Source: CAZSNT01 sp964607765 | GTDB taxonomy: Bacteria; Verrucomicrobiota; Lentisphaeria; Oligosphaerales; JABHEG01 | Assembly: GCA_964607765.1 (NCBI GenBank) | Contig: CAZSNT010000069.1 | Span: 1-47,782, forward strand | Length of the DNA: 47,782 nt | Direction: 5' to 3' | Shown here: positions 1 through 9,264 of the stretch, piece after piece | Layout of the letters: each line of letters starts with the position of its first letter | Numbering within the stretch: position 1 is the first letter of the stretch | Position numbers and translations under genes: made by a program | Notes under the pieces: model-generated | What the model was told of the DNA's origin: nothing | The model's input: only the letters and a program-made list of their open reading frames with translations | The model's database searches: none

Positions 1-30
1 GCGCCGGGCAACCGGCGTCCCTACCGCGTC

Positions 31-66
31 GGCAAGATTAAGGGTAAGATTAAGGGTGAGATTAAG
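31..66. repeat. Three tandem copies of a 12-bp unit
   Basis: Three adjacent 12-bp units fit the consensus GGYDAGATTAAG, starting at 31, 43 and 55. They sit in the leader region of the first PQQ-like gene, whose start is at 209. The first 25 bases of the window (a GC-rich stretch ending CGTCCCTACC) look like the edge of a dispersed intergenic repeat, but only one copy is visible here. No coding function is evident in 1-208. The AAGGAG at 194-199 is the ribosome binding site of the gene at 209. Confidence 0.8.
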
Positions 67-208
67 GGCGGAAGCCCGAGCTTAACGCTTACGGCGGCTG
101 AGTACCGCACGTCCGTGTCCGTGCCTCGTTCCATTACCTTATCTTCTTCTCAAGGCCTATGTTAACGCCATTCACCCCTGGCCTGCTTGCTGTAAGGAGT
201 ATCCTCTG

Positions 209-3200
209 ATGAAGAACGAGAGATGCCTGATCCTGGTTGCTGCATGTTCTCTTGCGTTGTCCTCTGTCGCGGACACACCGCTGTCGCAATATGGCGTCAA
301 TGGCGGGCTGGTTGTCTGCATCGGCGGTGGGGTGGCGAGTGCCGATCTCTGGGAGAGCCCAGGCACGGTGTTTCAGTGTCTGGAGGTGTCGGAGGCGGAC
401 GTGGCGCGCGTCCGCGACCGAATCCGGGCGGCCGGGTGCTACGGGCGTGTTTCGGCCAGGCTGTTCAGCGGCGCGCGCCTGCCTTACACCAGTGGCCTGG
501 TGAATCTGGTCCTGGTCGAGAATCCAGGGTCTGTCCCGATGGCCGAGGTCATGCGGGTATTGACTCCGCAGGGCGTGGTCTGCATTCGAGACGGCGACGG
601 CTGGAAGAAGACGGTCAAACCGCGCCCGGCCGACATCGATGACTGGAGTCACTTCTTCCACAGCGCCAACGGCAATCCTGTGGGCAAAGACAGGCGAACA
701 GGGCCGCCCCGGCAGCTGCAGTGGGAGGATGAGCCACGCGGCACCCGAAGCCACGAGAAGATGTCGAGTGTAAGTGTGGCGGTCACGTCCGGCGGCCGCG
801 TGTTCTCGATTATGGACGGGGGGCCGTTGGCGTCGGTGTACCTGCCGTCGAAGTGGGTGTTGAGTGCGCGGGATGCGTTCAACGGGATTGTGCTCTGGAA
901 GAAGCCGATTCCGGTCTGGCACACCCAGTGGTTCCAGCTGAAGAGCGGCCCGTTCCAGTTGGCGCGCCGGTTGGTGGCGGTCGGTGACCGCGTTTATGTG
1001 ACGCTGGGGCTGCATGCGCCGGTCTGCGAGCTGGATGCCGTGACAGGCGAAGTGCTGCGCACCTACGATGGCACGGAACACACCGAGGAGATCATCCACA
1101 GCAACGGTACGCTGCTGTTGGTTGCCAACAACAGCAAGAAGCCCGTTCCGTATGTCGGCAAGAAGCAGAAGACGCAGCGCGGCTTCACGATCGCTGTCAC
1201 AGCGGAATCGCGGTCGGTCGTGGCGGTTGACACGGAGTCGGGCAAGACGCGGTGGCGCAAAGCGTGCGGCGGCGTCACGCCGCTGACGCTTGTTTCGGAT
1301 GGCACACACGCGTTCTTCCACAGCGATGATGCGGTTCATTGTCTCGAGTTGAAGAGCGGGAACAGCCGCTGGCAGCAGGCCATGCGGATGAAGCAGAGGC
1401 TGGGCACGAATTCCAGTCCCGGCGTCTTGGTGCAGGACGGCGTTCTCTGCTTTGCGGAGGCCAAGACGTTGACGGGGTTCGCGGTTGCGGACGGGCGCCG
1501 GCTCTGGAGCGTTGACTGCAGCGCGAGCGTGTACAGGTCCCCGATCGGCGTGTGCGTCATCGGCGGGTTGATATGGGTGCCGGAGAGCCCCGGATGGGTG
1601 ACCAACAGGAAGGCCAGCGGGCTGCTGGTCGGCTACGACCTGAAGACGGGGAAGCGGGCCCGTGAGATACCGATCGACACGGAGCAGGGCGTGGGCGTGT
1701 GCCATCACCGCTGCTCCATGCCGAAGGCGGTGGATCGGTTCCTGGTCACGTCCTGGCCCGGGGTGGAGTTTGTCGACACGGCAACCGGGAAGATGCGTGC
1801 GACGCACTGGGTCCGCGGCGCGTGCCTGTTTGGCTCGATGCCTGCCAACGGGCTGGTCTACGCGCCACCTAACCCGTGTGCCTGCTATCCGGAAGCGAAA
1901 CTGAACGGCTACCTCGCGCTTGCTCCCAAGACCGCCGGCGACGGCGGCGGGGAAATGGCTGACGGGGCACGCTTGGTGAGGGGGCCGGCGTTCGGCACGG
2001 TTGAGCTGACACCCGCGAAGGGCGATTCCGGAGAGTGGCCAACATTGCGTGGCGACAACCAACGCTCCGGGGCATCGCCTGCAGCGGTTCCACCAACCCC
2101 GAAGAAGCGCTGGAGTCGGCAGCTCGGCGGCACGCTGACCCAGCCGGTGGTGGCGGACGGCAAGCTGTTCGTTGCGTCGGTTGACGTACACACGGTGAGT
2201 GCCCTCGATGCCGCAGACGGCCGTGTTCTCTGGACGTTCACTGCGGGCGCGCGCGTTGATTCATCGCCCACGTTCCATCGGGGATTGGCGATCTTCGGTG
2301 CGCGCGACGGCTGGGTCTACTGTCTCGACGCCGACACAGGCAGCCTGGTGTGGAAGTTCTTTGCTGCCGTGAACGGGCGCCACCTGGTGTCCTGCGGCCA
2401 GCTCGAATCGCTCTGGCCGGTCTCCGGCAGTGTGCTGGTCGAGAACGGCACGCTCTATTTCGCGTCAGGCAAGTCCGGATTCCTGACGGGCGGCATCAGC
2501 CTGTACCGCCTTGATCCGGCAACGGGGAAGCAGCTCTCAAGAACGCGTCTCGACTTGCTCACTTCGGATGGCCGGCAGACCAAGGTCGACTGGCTCTCCA
2601 TGCCGGGTGCGTTGCCGGACGTCCTTTCCTCCGACGACGAGCACGTCTACATGCGCCACATTGCCTTCGGTCAGGACGGGCAGCGTCTGGATCATCCCGG
2701 CAACGACCATCTGTTTTCGGCCAACGGGTTCCTGGATCGGTCCGAGTTCCACCGCACTTTCTGGAAGGTGGGCAAGGGCTCGATACAGGCAAGGACGGGC
2801 GCACCGACCGGGCCGGGCCGCGGCAGCAAGTTCATATCCATGGGCGGCGATCGCCTCTACCACTGTGGCCGGGCTGCGGCCGCCAACGCGGCGCTGAAAG
2901 ACGGAGAGGGGTACTTCCTCTCGTGTACATCACGTCCCGCGGTGGCAACCGATCCGGAGGGGACCGCGAGTGCGCGGCGGGGAGGGAAGCGGAAAGGCGC
3001 AACAGCGAAGGACATCTGGCATCATGCCCTGCCGATGCATGCGCGGGCGATGGTGTTGGCTGACCGGACCCTCTTTGTGGCCGGCGCGAAGGGGGACTGG
3101 TCACACTCGGGTGACGTTTTCGAAGGCCGCAGAGGAGTAACGCTGCTCGCAGTGTCAACCAGTGACGGCGAGACTGTGGCGGAAACGCCGCTGGATGCGT

Positions 3201-3283
3201 TCCCCGTTTTCGATGGTATGGCAGCAGCTCACGGGAAGCTGTTTGTGTCCGACGACCGAGGGACTGTCACCTGTTTTGAGTAG
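209..3283 (+). CDS. Exported PQQ-like beta-propeller protein with N-terminal methyltransferase-like domain (paralogue 1)
   Basis: A 1024-aa protein with a signal peptide (cut near SSVA-D, residue 21). Residues about 28-135 read like a class I methyltransferase: a GGLVVCIGGG glycine loop, an LPYTSGLVNLVLVE strand, then EVMRVLTPQG. The rest is PQQ/BamB-like propeller repeats (for example LDAADGRVLWTF) in two halves, the second starting at W610 (WPTLRGDNQRSG). Between the halves lie C498, C502, C539, C557 and C559 (the last two as a CAC motif), all matched in the two paralogues except C498. Such proteins occur in Planctomycete-type genomes without a known function. PQQ binding is not shown, and SAM would not be available outside the cytoplasm, so the methyltransferase fold is probably non-catalytic or misnamed. 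Start chosen for AAGGAG 9 nt upstream and the good signal peptide. A tandem paralogue follows 38 nt downstream, suggesting one transcript. Confidence 0.85.
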   Translation: MKNERCLILVAACSLALSSVADTPLSQYGVNGGLVVCIGGGVASADLWESPGTVFQCLEVSEADVARVRDRIRAAGCYGRVSARLFSGARLPYTSGLVNLVLVENPGSVPMAEVMRVLTPQGVVCIRDGDGWKKTVKPRPADIDDWSHFFHSANGNPVGKDRRTGPPRQLQWEDEPRGTRSHEKMSSVSVAVTSGGRVFSIMDGGPLASVYLPSKWVLSARDAFNGIVLWKKPIPVWHTQWFQLKSGPFQLARRLVAVGDRVYVTLGLHAPVCELDAVTGEVLRTYDGTEHTEEIIHSNGTLLLVANNSKKPVPYVGKKQKTQRGFTIAVTAESRSVVAVDTESGKTRWRKACGGVTPLTLVSDGTHAFFHSDDAVHCLELKSGNSRWQQAMRMKQRLGTNSSPGVLVQDGVLCFAEAKTLTGFAVADGRRLWSVDCSASVYRSPIGVCVIGGLIWVPESPGWVTNRKASGLLVGYDLKTGKRAREIPIDTEQGVGVCHHRCSMPKAVDRFLVTSWPGVEFVDTATGKMRATHWVRGACLFGSMPANGLVYAPPNPCACYPEAKLNGYLALAPKTAGDGGGEMADGARLVRGPAFGTVELTPAKGDSGEWPTLRGDNQRSGASPAAVPPTPKKRWSRQLGGTLTQPVVADGKLFVASVDVHTVSALDAADGRVLWTFTAGARVDSSPTFHRGLAIFGARDGWVYCLDADTGSLVWKFFAAVNGRHLVSCGQLESLWPVSGSVLVENGTLYFASGKSGFLTGGISLYRLDPATGKQLSRTRLDLLTSDGRQTKVDWLSMPGALPDVLSSDDEHVYMRHIAFGQDGQRLDHPGNDHLFSANGFLDRSEFHRTFWKVGKGSIQARTGAPTGPGRGSKFISMGGDRLYHCGRAAAANAALKDGEGYFLSCTSRPAVATDPEGTASARRGGKRKGATAKDIWHHALPMHARAMVLADRTLFVAGAKGDWSHSGDVFEGRRGVTLLAVSTSDGETVAETPLDAFPVFDGMAAAHGKLFVSDDRGTVTCFE

Positions 3284-3321
3284 GAAGTGTCGAATAGGGT
3301 GAGCCGATGAGGGAGAAACCG

Positions 3322-6300
3322 ATGATGGCGAGAGACATGCGCCGGAGCCTGGTCATTGGGTGTGTGATCGCGGCGTTGCAGCCCGTGCTGGCACCTGCCG
3401 GGCCGTTGGAGATCGCGAGACAGCATGCGCTGCTGGGCGGCCTGCTCGTGCACGTGGGCACTGAGAGCGGTGCGGACACGGCCGCGCTGCGGCTCAACGA
3501 GAACGTGTTAGTCCAGGGCTTGAGCCGCTCCGAGGGACAGGTGGCGGCTGCGCGTAAGGTGTTGCTCGATCGGGGGCTGCACGGTCCGGTCTCGGTGCTT
3601 CCGTGGCGCGGCGAATCCCTGCCGTACAACGACAATCTGGTCAATCTCCTGTTTGTCGAGGCCGGCGTCAGTGTTCCTGTGGAAGAGGTCCTGCGCGTGC
3701 TCACGCCGGGCGGCAGTGCTTATATCAAACAGGGCGAGACCTGGGGCAGGACGAGCAAGCCCGTTCCCGCGGACCAGGATGTGTGGACACACAGCCTCTA
3801 TGACGCCTCGGGCAACGCGGTCTCGCAGGACATGCGCGTGGGGCCGCCGCGGCACTTGCAGTGGTTCAGCGGCCCGCGTTTCGGACGGCAGCATGAACAC
3901 ATGAGCAGTTTCACGGCCATGGTGTCGGATGCTGGGAAGGTCTTCTACATCATCGATGAGGGGTCGCCCGTGTCGATCCTGCTGCCTTCCAAGTGGCAGC
4001 TTGTGGCCAAAGACGCCTACAACGGCGCGCTGCTCTGGAAACGGCCCATCCCCCAGTGGCACAGCCGCCTCTGGCCGATGAAGAACGGGCCTGTCGTATT
4101 GCCCCGGCGGCTCGTGGCGCTGGCTGACAAGGTCTACGTGACGCTCGGCATCGACGCGCCCATCGCCGAGTTGGATGCAAGGACCGGCAGGACGCTCAAG
4201 ACCTACACGGGCACGGCAGGCACGTACGAGTTCGTCGTCTCCGACGGTGTCATCTTCAGTGTCGTCAGTGCCACCGGCAAGTTCTTCCGGCACAAACGTG
4301 AGCATTCGGATATGGTCAAGGAACGGAACATGATCTTCGCCCGGACGTATCCGCGCGAGCCGCGGTTCGTGACGGCAGTTGATGCGGGAACCGGTGCGCT
4401 TCTGTGGAAGACGGAGTCACTTGTGTCGGAGTCCAGTCTGTGCGCGGATGACCGGCATGTGGTCTACAACGACTACGAGGGAGTTGTCTGTCTCGATCGC
4501 AGAACCGGCGCAAAGCGGTGGCACGGTCCGATTGAGCAGAGCAAGCAGTACCAGTTCGGCCGGGGCTCGACCATTGTCCTCCACGACGATCTGGTCCTGT
4601 TCTCCGGCATGACGAAGAAGGTCACGGCACTTGCCGCGAACGATGGCCGGCCGCTGTGGACCGCGAAACAGCCGCCCACCGGCCACCACTCGCCTACGGA
4701 CATCTTCGTTATGCAGGGCAGGATGTGGTACGGTCAGACGGCCAGCGGCCGGCCGCCCGGCACGTTCGTCGGGATCAACCTGGCGACCGGCGAGGTGGAA
4801 GAGACCTTCAGCATGGCCAAGAAGCCGAACTGGTTCCACCATCGCTGTCACCGCGGTCGTGCTACGGAGAAGTACGTCCTGGCGTCACGGACGGGGATCG
4901 AGCTTGTCGACGTCGGAGCGAAGACATACGATGTCAATCACTGGGTCCGCGGCGCCTGCACCTACGGGGTGATGCCTGCCAACGGCGTTCTGTACGCACC
5001 GCAGCACCCGTGCGCGTGCTACCTGTCAACCAAGCTCTCCTACTTCAACGCGTTGGTTTCTCCCGAGCAGTTGACCTATCGGGCGCCCGCGCGGCCTTCT
5101 GACCAGCGGCTGGTCCGCGGCCCCGCCTACGCGACGGCCGGCTCGGCGAACGCCAAAGCGGGTGCCGGCGACTGGCCGACTTATCGGCATGATGCTTTTC
5201 GCAGCGGCGCGGCGTCCACCACCGTCAGCAGCGATCTGAAGGTCCGCTGGCAAGCGCCCTTGGGCGGGCAGCTCACGTCCTGCACGGCCGCGGCGGGGCG
5301 CATCTTTGTTGGCAGGACTGACGAGTACTCGGTCCACGCGCTCGATGCGAGCACGGGCGAACGCCTTTGGCGGCACACGACGAACGCGCGGATCGACTCG
5401 CCGCCAACCTACGTCGACGGGCTCCTCATCTTCGGAGCGGCCGACGGCTTGGTTACCTGTCTCACGGCCGACCAGGGCGAGCTTGTCTGGCAGTTCGACG
5501 CTGCCCCGGAACGGCGGCAGATGATTGCGCTCGGCCGTTTGGAGTCGCCTTGGCCCGTTCACGGCAGCGTGTTGGTCCGGGACGGTACGGCCTACTGTCT
5601 GGCCGGGCGGTCCCGGTTCCTGGACGGCGGCATGCGGCTTTTCCTGCTCGACGTCAAGACCGGCGCGGTCCGTGGCGAGAAGACCCTGGACCACATTGAC
5701 ATGGAAACCGACAAAGACCTTCACGAGTATGTGCGAGGGTTGTCCATGCCTGTGGGGCTGTCCGATGTGCTGTCGTCCAACGAGGATTACCTGTTCCTGC
5801 ACTCGCAAGTCCTGGACCTGGCGGGCAACACGCTGTCCGCGCAATCGCTCCAGGGCAAAGAGGGCAAGATCCGCCATCTGTTCACGCCCACCGGGTTCCT
5901 GGACGGCAGTTGGTTCCATCGCAGCTACTGGGTGTTCGGCACGTCGTTCAGCTCGGGCTGGAACCAGTGGTACAAAGCGGGCCGTGCCAATCCCGCCGGG
6001 CGCCTGCTGGTCCATCGTGGCGCGTCGGTCTTCGGGTTCGGTCGGGTCCAGACAGACTACCGCTGGATGACGCCACTGGCTTACCATCTTTTTCACATCG
6101 CCGACTCGGGGCCGCTCCGGGATCCGGCCACCAGGAAGACGAAGGCCGCCGGGTATGGGACGCCGACGAAGAGACTGTTCGATTACCACTGGACCGGGGA
6201 CATTCCGCTGTTCGCCACAGGACTGACCGTTGCCGGCGACGTCCTGTTCGTTGCCGGCGCGCCGCGAATCGTCGACGAGAAGAAAGACTGGGAGAGCATC

Positions 6301-6522
6301 TACGATCCCGCTGTGGATGCACGGCTGCGGAGGCAGGCTGACGTCCTCAACGGGACGGAGGGTGCGTTGCTCTGGGCCGTGGATGCGGCAACCGGCCGCA
6401 AGCTCGGCCAGCTCACGCTGCCGTCCGCGCCCGTCTGGGACGGCCTGATCGCCACGGACGGCCAGCTTTGCGTGAGTCTCAAGAATGGGACGGTCGTGTG
6501 CCTGGCCGGCAAGGGCAGGTGA
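3322..6522 (+). CDS. Exported PQQ-like beta-propeller protein with N-terminal methyltransferase-like domain (paralogue 2)
   Basis: A 1066-aa tandem paralogue of the preceding gene. The start at 3322 is preferred over 3307 because AGGGAG (3310-3315) stands 6 nt before it; the protein then begins MMARDMRRSLVIG and runs into a hydrophobic export signal ending near APAG. The methyltransferase-like segment is kept (GGLLVHVGTE, LPYNDNLVNLLFVE, EVLRVLTPGG), followed by the shared linker VGPPRHLQW and two PQQ-like propeller halves, the second beginning near W618 (WPTYRHDAFRSG). C509, C546, C564 and C566 reproduce the cysteine spacing of paralogue 1 exactly (36 residues, then 17, then CAC). Likely periplasmic or surface-located. 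Function unknown: it could bind a ligand or scaffold other proteins, as BamB-like propellers do. About 570 bp without an intact gene follow. Confidence 0.85.
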   Translation: MMARDMRRSLVIGCVIAALQPVLAPAGPLEIARQHALLGGLLVHVGTESGADTAALRLNENVLVQGLSRSEGQVAAARKVLLDRGLHGPVSVLPWRGESLPYNDNLVNLLFVEAGVSVPVEEVLRVLTPGGSAYIKQGETWGRTSKPVPADQDVWTHSLYDASGNAVSQDMRVGPPRHLQWFSGPRFGRQHEHMSSFTAMVSDAGKVFYIIDEGSPVSILLPSKWQLVAKDAYNGALLWKRPIPQWHSRLWPMKNGPVVLPRRLVALADKVYVTLGIDAPIAELDARTGRTLKTYTGTAGTYEFVVSDGVIFSVVSATGKFFRHKREHSDMVKERNMIFARTYPREPRFVTAVDAGTGALLWKTESLVSESSLCADDRHVVYNDYEGVVCLDRRTGAKRWHGPIEQSKQYQFGRGSTIVLHDDLVLFSGMTKKVTALAANDGRPLWTAKQPPTGHHSPTDIFVMQGRMWYGQTASGRPPGTFVGINLATGEVEETFSMAKKPNWFHHRCHRGRATEKYVLASRTGIELVDVGAKTYDVNHWVRGACTYGVMPANGVLYAPQHPCACYLSTKLSYFNALVSPEQLTYRAPARPSDQRLVRGPAYATAGSANAKAGAGDWPTYRHDAFRSGAASTTVSSDLKVRWQAPLGGQLTSCTAAAGRIFVGRTDEYSVHALDASTGERLWRHTTNARIDSPPTYVDGLLIFGAADGLVTCLTADQGELVWQFDAAPERRQMIALGRLESPWPVHGSVLVRDGTAYCLAGRSRFLDGGMRLFLLDVKTGAVRGEKTLDHIDMETDKDLHEYVRGLSMPVGLSDVLSSNEDYLFLHSQVLDLAGNTLSAQSLQGKEGKIRHLFTPTGFLDGSWFHRSYWVFGTSFSSGWNQWYKAGRANPAGRLLVHRGASVFGFGRVQTDYRWMTPLAYHLFHIADSGPLRDPATRKTKAAGYGTPTKRLFDYHWTGDIPLFATGLTVAGDVLFVAGAPRIVDEKKDWESIYDPAVDARLRRQADVLNGTEGALLWAVDAATGRKLGQLTLPSAPVWDGLIATDGQLCVSLKNGTVVCLAGKGR

Positions 6523-6658
6523 CGAGTCGCGAGTGACCGCCAGTGGGGGGGGGGACAGTTCGCCCCGCCGTTGCCTCCCCGGGACCGGAGTTGTCGGACC
6601 GCTGACACTTCCAGGGCTGGGCCATGAGCCGACACTTCGGAAATGTGATCCACTCCAG

Positions 6659-6877
6659 TCATCTGCACGCCGCCGGGTGCCGGTTGGGCGGCGGATCGAA
6701 CTTCGCTACGTAGTAGGTGTCGGTTTGGCGGAACCCGAGGCTGCTGTAACAGCGTTGGGCCGGGAAGTTGTCCCAGGCGGTAAAAAGCACCGCGCGCCTG
6801 GCGCCATCCGCCATCATTCACACCCGCTCGCGCACCGCAGGATCCTGATGGTTCAGTTTCTCGACAGACAGCGACAT
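6659..6877 (-). pseudogene. Remnant of a GNAT-family N-acetyltransferase
   Basis: The gap 6523-7095 has no intact gene, but its minus strand holds two pieces of one GNAT protein. A short N-terminal piece beginning MSLSVEKLNHQDPAVRERV starts at 6877 and hits a stop. Directly after it, in the same frame from 6817, comes a 52-codon piece containing VLFTAWDNFPAQRCYSSLGF and ending at 6659. The run T-x-W-D-N-x-x-A-Q-x-x-Y-x-x-x-G-F is the typical acetyl-CoA-binding end of small-molecule GNAT enzymes. The central part of the family is missing, so this looks like an internally deleted, decaying gene. Both shared frame and order are seen directly; the family call is from memory. Confidence 0.6.
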
Positions 6878-7095
6878 GTTCAGCGTTGTTTGTTGGCCTC
6901 CCCACTTCATCTCCCTTACTTTAGCGCCAATTCCCCCTACATTGCAGTGTCGAACGGAACGGCGCCCTGTCCGACCGCGCAAGCCGATCTGAGCCCTTTC
7001 TCGGGAAGCGGCTCACATCAACCAGGAATGAGCAGGGCGCAGAAGGCAGGTTCGCGTACGCGACTGCGTGCCCCTGAAACCGTGAGGATAGGACG

Positions 7096-7812
7096 ATGAA
7101 CACGGGGCTGCACTGGTCCTTTGACAATGCCAGGAACCGCGCGCGATTGGCCGACATCCTGAGGCGGGGTGTCGCCGCCGGGAGCGACGTGCTGCACTAC
7201 ACCGTGCTGCCGTACTTCTGGAACGGTTACGCGAAAGACGACCCGGACGCCCCCTTCGCGGCGGTCTCGATCCGGAGGACTGACGAAGCGGATTCCTGGT
7301 GCTACCGGGTCCGGTACGTTCACGAGGCAAGCGGCGAAGATATCACCTACAGCTTCGGTACCGCGAAAGATGCGCTCCGATCACTCCGCGGCCCGTTTTC
7401 GGTCAAGACCACGAACACCGCACCGGATCTGTATCGTGACGTCACCATCGACGGCACGCTCGTTGACGGCGAGGTGTGCCTTACGGTCAACGGGAAGCTC
7501 CCGTTCGTGTCCGGGCGATGCGACGGCGCACTCATCTGCTCCTGGTCACTGTTCGATGCGCTTCCGGACATCGTCGCGGCGGGCGTCACGGACATCGACA
7601 TCCTCGAGGATCTGGAAAAGCTGAAGGTCGGCCTGAGTCTGACACCGCTCGAGGATTTTTCCTTCGATCTGGGCGACACACGGCTTACGCTGCACGGGTA
7701 CGTCCTGCACGGCGAAGCCGAAGTGCCCGAGTACTACTGGCTCACCGACGAGGGGCGCGTGGCGGTCATGGTCCGGACGTTCAGCACCTACGTCCTGGGA
7801 GGTGCGGAATGA
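7096..7812 (+). CDS. Unknown 238-aa protein coupled to a sulfatase gene
   Basis: I do not recognise this protein. It has no signal peptide, membrane segment or obvious catalytic motif. It is acidic and rich in aromatic residues, with alternating strand-like segments (for example YRDVTIDGTLVDGEVCLTV), and looks like an all-beta or mixed cytosolic protein. The start has AGGA a few bases upstream. Its stop codon overlaps the start of the sulfatase gene by 3 nt (ATGA at 7809-7812), so the two are almost certainly co-translated. It may be a partner, a substrate-binding or assembly factor for that sulfatase, or an enzyme of the same pathway; nothing in the sequence decides between these. Confidence 0.8.
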   Translation: MNTGLHWSFDNARNRARLADILRRGVAAGSDVLHYTVLPYFWNGYAKDDPDAPFAAVSIRRTDEADSWCYRVRYVHEASGEDITYSFGTAKDALRSLRGPFSVKTTNTAPDLYRDVTIDGTLVDGEVCLTVNGKLPFVSGRCDGALICSWSLFDALPDIVAAGVTDIDILEDLEKLKVGLSLTPLEDFSFDLGDTRLTLHGYVLHGEAEVPEYYWLTDEGRVAVMVRTFSTYVLGGAE

Positions 7813-9215
7813 GACCGAACATCGTTTTCATCAACACGGACCAGCAGACCTACGATTGCCTGAGCGCGTTCGGGAACCCCCTGCTCAAGACCCCCAACAT
7901 GGACAGCCTGGTCGAGAACGGCACGAGCTTCATGAAAAGCTATTCCACCGACCCGGTCTGCGCCCCGGCACGGTCCAGCTGGGCAACCGGGCTGTATTCC
8001 TCCGAGACCGGTGTGGCGGCCAACGGCTGCAACCTGTACAACGCGGCTATCCCGGACATTGGTCAGATGCTGAACGCCAACGGCTACAACGCCTATCACA
8101 CCGGCAAGTGGCACGTTCCCGGCCGGAATGTCAGGGAGAGCTTCAGATGCCTCTACTTCGGCAAGCGTGACATTGTGGCAGGCGGGGCGGAGTTCCACGA
8201 TCCGGCGGCCACACACAGCGTGCTGGACTTTCTCGCGAACTACGACGAAGACCGGCCGTTCTACCTGCAGATCGGCTACGTGAATCCCCACGACGTCTGC
8301 GAGTACGAGCACAACTTCGAAGACAAGGACATGCCCGGCGCCACGGAGCAAGGCTTTATCACCGAGGATGAACTCCCGCCCCTGCCCGTGAGTTTTGACT
8401 ACGACCCGGATGAGACCACTCTCCAGAAGGTGGCCCGGCGCGGCAGCGACCCTCTCGTGCACAAACGCATCATGAACGCCGCGGCGAAGTGGACAGAGAA
8501 CCAATGGCGCGAGCTCGCCTGGCACCTTCACCGCTTCGCCGAGAAGGTGGACAAGGAGATCGGCCTGGTCCTGAACGCACTCAAGGCCTCGCGCTTCAGA
8601 GACAACACGATCATCTTCTTCAGCATCGACCACGGCGAGTCGGCCGGCCGGCACGCGCTGATCCAGAAGTTCCACCTCTACGAAGAGGCCATTCGTGTGC
8701 CCTTGGTCGTCGCGACGTTCTCGGAGACGCTCCCTGTCATGAAGGGACGCCGCGACACTGAGCACTTCGTCAGCGGCGTGGACCTCGTGCCGACCATCCT
8801 CGACTACGCCGGTATCGATGCCCCGGGGAAGATCAGCGGCAGAAGCCTGCGTGACCTGGCCGAGGGGCGCGAGGTGCGGGACTGGCGCGAGTTCGCCTAC
8901 ATCGAGAGCAACTACTTCGGGCGCGCACTCGTGAAGGGCAGATACAAGTTCGTCACGGAATACATCCCGCGTGAGGGCGAGGAGATCGTACCCGGTCCCG
9001 ACGCGTCACGCCTCGGCAAAGTCCAGCTTTTCGATCTGGTCGAGGACCCCGAAGAGACAGTCAACATCGCCGGGCGCCCGGAGCACCGGGGCATTCTCGA
9101 TGACTTCAGGCGTAATCTCCTCGCAATGGAGAGCACGCTCAACCGCATCCCTGTCCGAAGCGGGTGGAAGTCCATGGCCATGTACGCATCACGGATCACT
9201 GAGGCAGCAAAGTGA
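7809..9215 (+). CDS. Sulfatase (type I, formylglycine-dependent), cytosolic type
   Basis: A 468-aa alkaline-phosphatase-superfamily sulfatase. The start at 7809 gives the family's usual N-terminus, MRPNIVFINTDQQTYD, with the metal-binding D11-Q12. C51 in CAPAR fits the C-x-P-x-R signature whose cysteine is converted to formylglycine. FSIDHGESAGRHAL carries the second metal-site D-H pair. There is no signal peptide, so it should act in the cytosol on an imported sulfated compound. Translation is coupled to the unknown gene upstream. No sulfatase-maturing enzyme (anSME or FGE) lies in the window, so activation must be supplied from elsewhere. The substrate cannot be read from sequence; the length and DQ motif fit the sugar-sulfatase type. 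It runs towards the convergent glycyl radical enzyme, leaving a 49-bp gap with no clear terminator. Confidence 0.92.
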   Translation: MRPNIVFINTDQQTYDCLSAFGNPLLKTPNMDSLVENGTSFMKSYSTDPVCAPARSSWATGLYSSETGVAANGCNLYNAAIPDIGQMLNANGYNAYHTGKWHVPGRNVRESFRCLYFGKRDIVAGGAEFHDPAATHSVLDFLANYDEDRPFYLQIGYVNPHDVCEYEHNFEDKDMPGATEQGFITEDELPPLPVSFDYDPDETTLQKVARRGSDPLVHKRIMNAAAKWTENQWRELAWHLHRFAEKVDKEIGLVLNALKASRFRDNTIIFFSIDHGESAGRHALIQKFHLYEEAIRVPLVVATFSETLPVMKGRRDTEHFVSGVDLVPTILDYAGIDAPGKISGRSLRDLAEGREVRDWREFAYIESNYFGRALVKGRYKFVTEYIPREGEEIVPGPDASRLGKVQLFDLVEDPEETVNIAGRPEHRGILDDFRRNLLAMESTLNRIPVRSGWKSMAMYASRITEAAK

Positions 9216-9264
9216 CGGAATCGAGACAGTCCAGAACGCCCTCCCTCGCCTTCGCCCGGGCCAC

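Noticed and set aside
134..2191. Long minus-strand frame of 685 codons opposite the first propeller gene
   Set aside because: Antisense shadow of high-GC codon usage: Arg/Ala/Pro/His-rich with no domain. The plus strand has a signal peptide, ribosome site and clear repeats.
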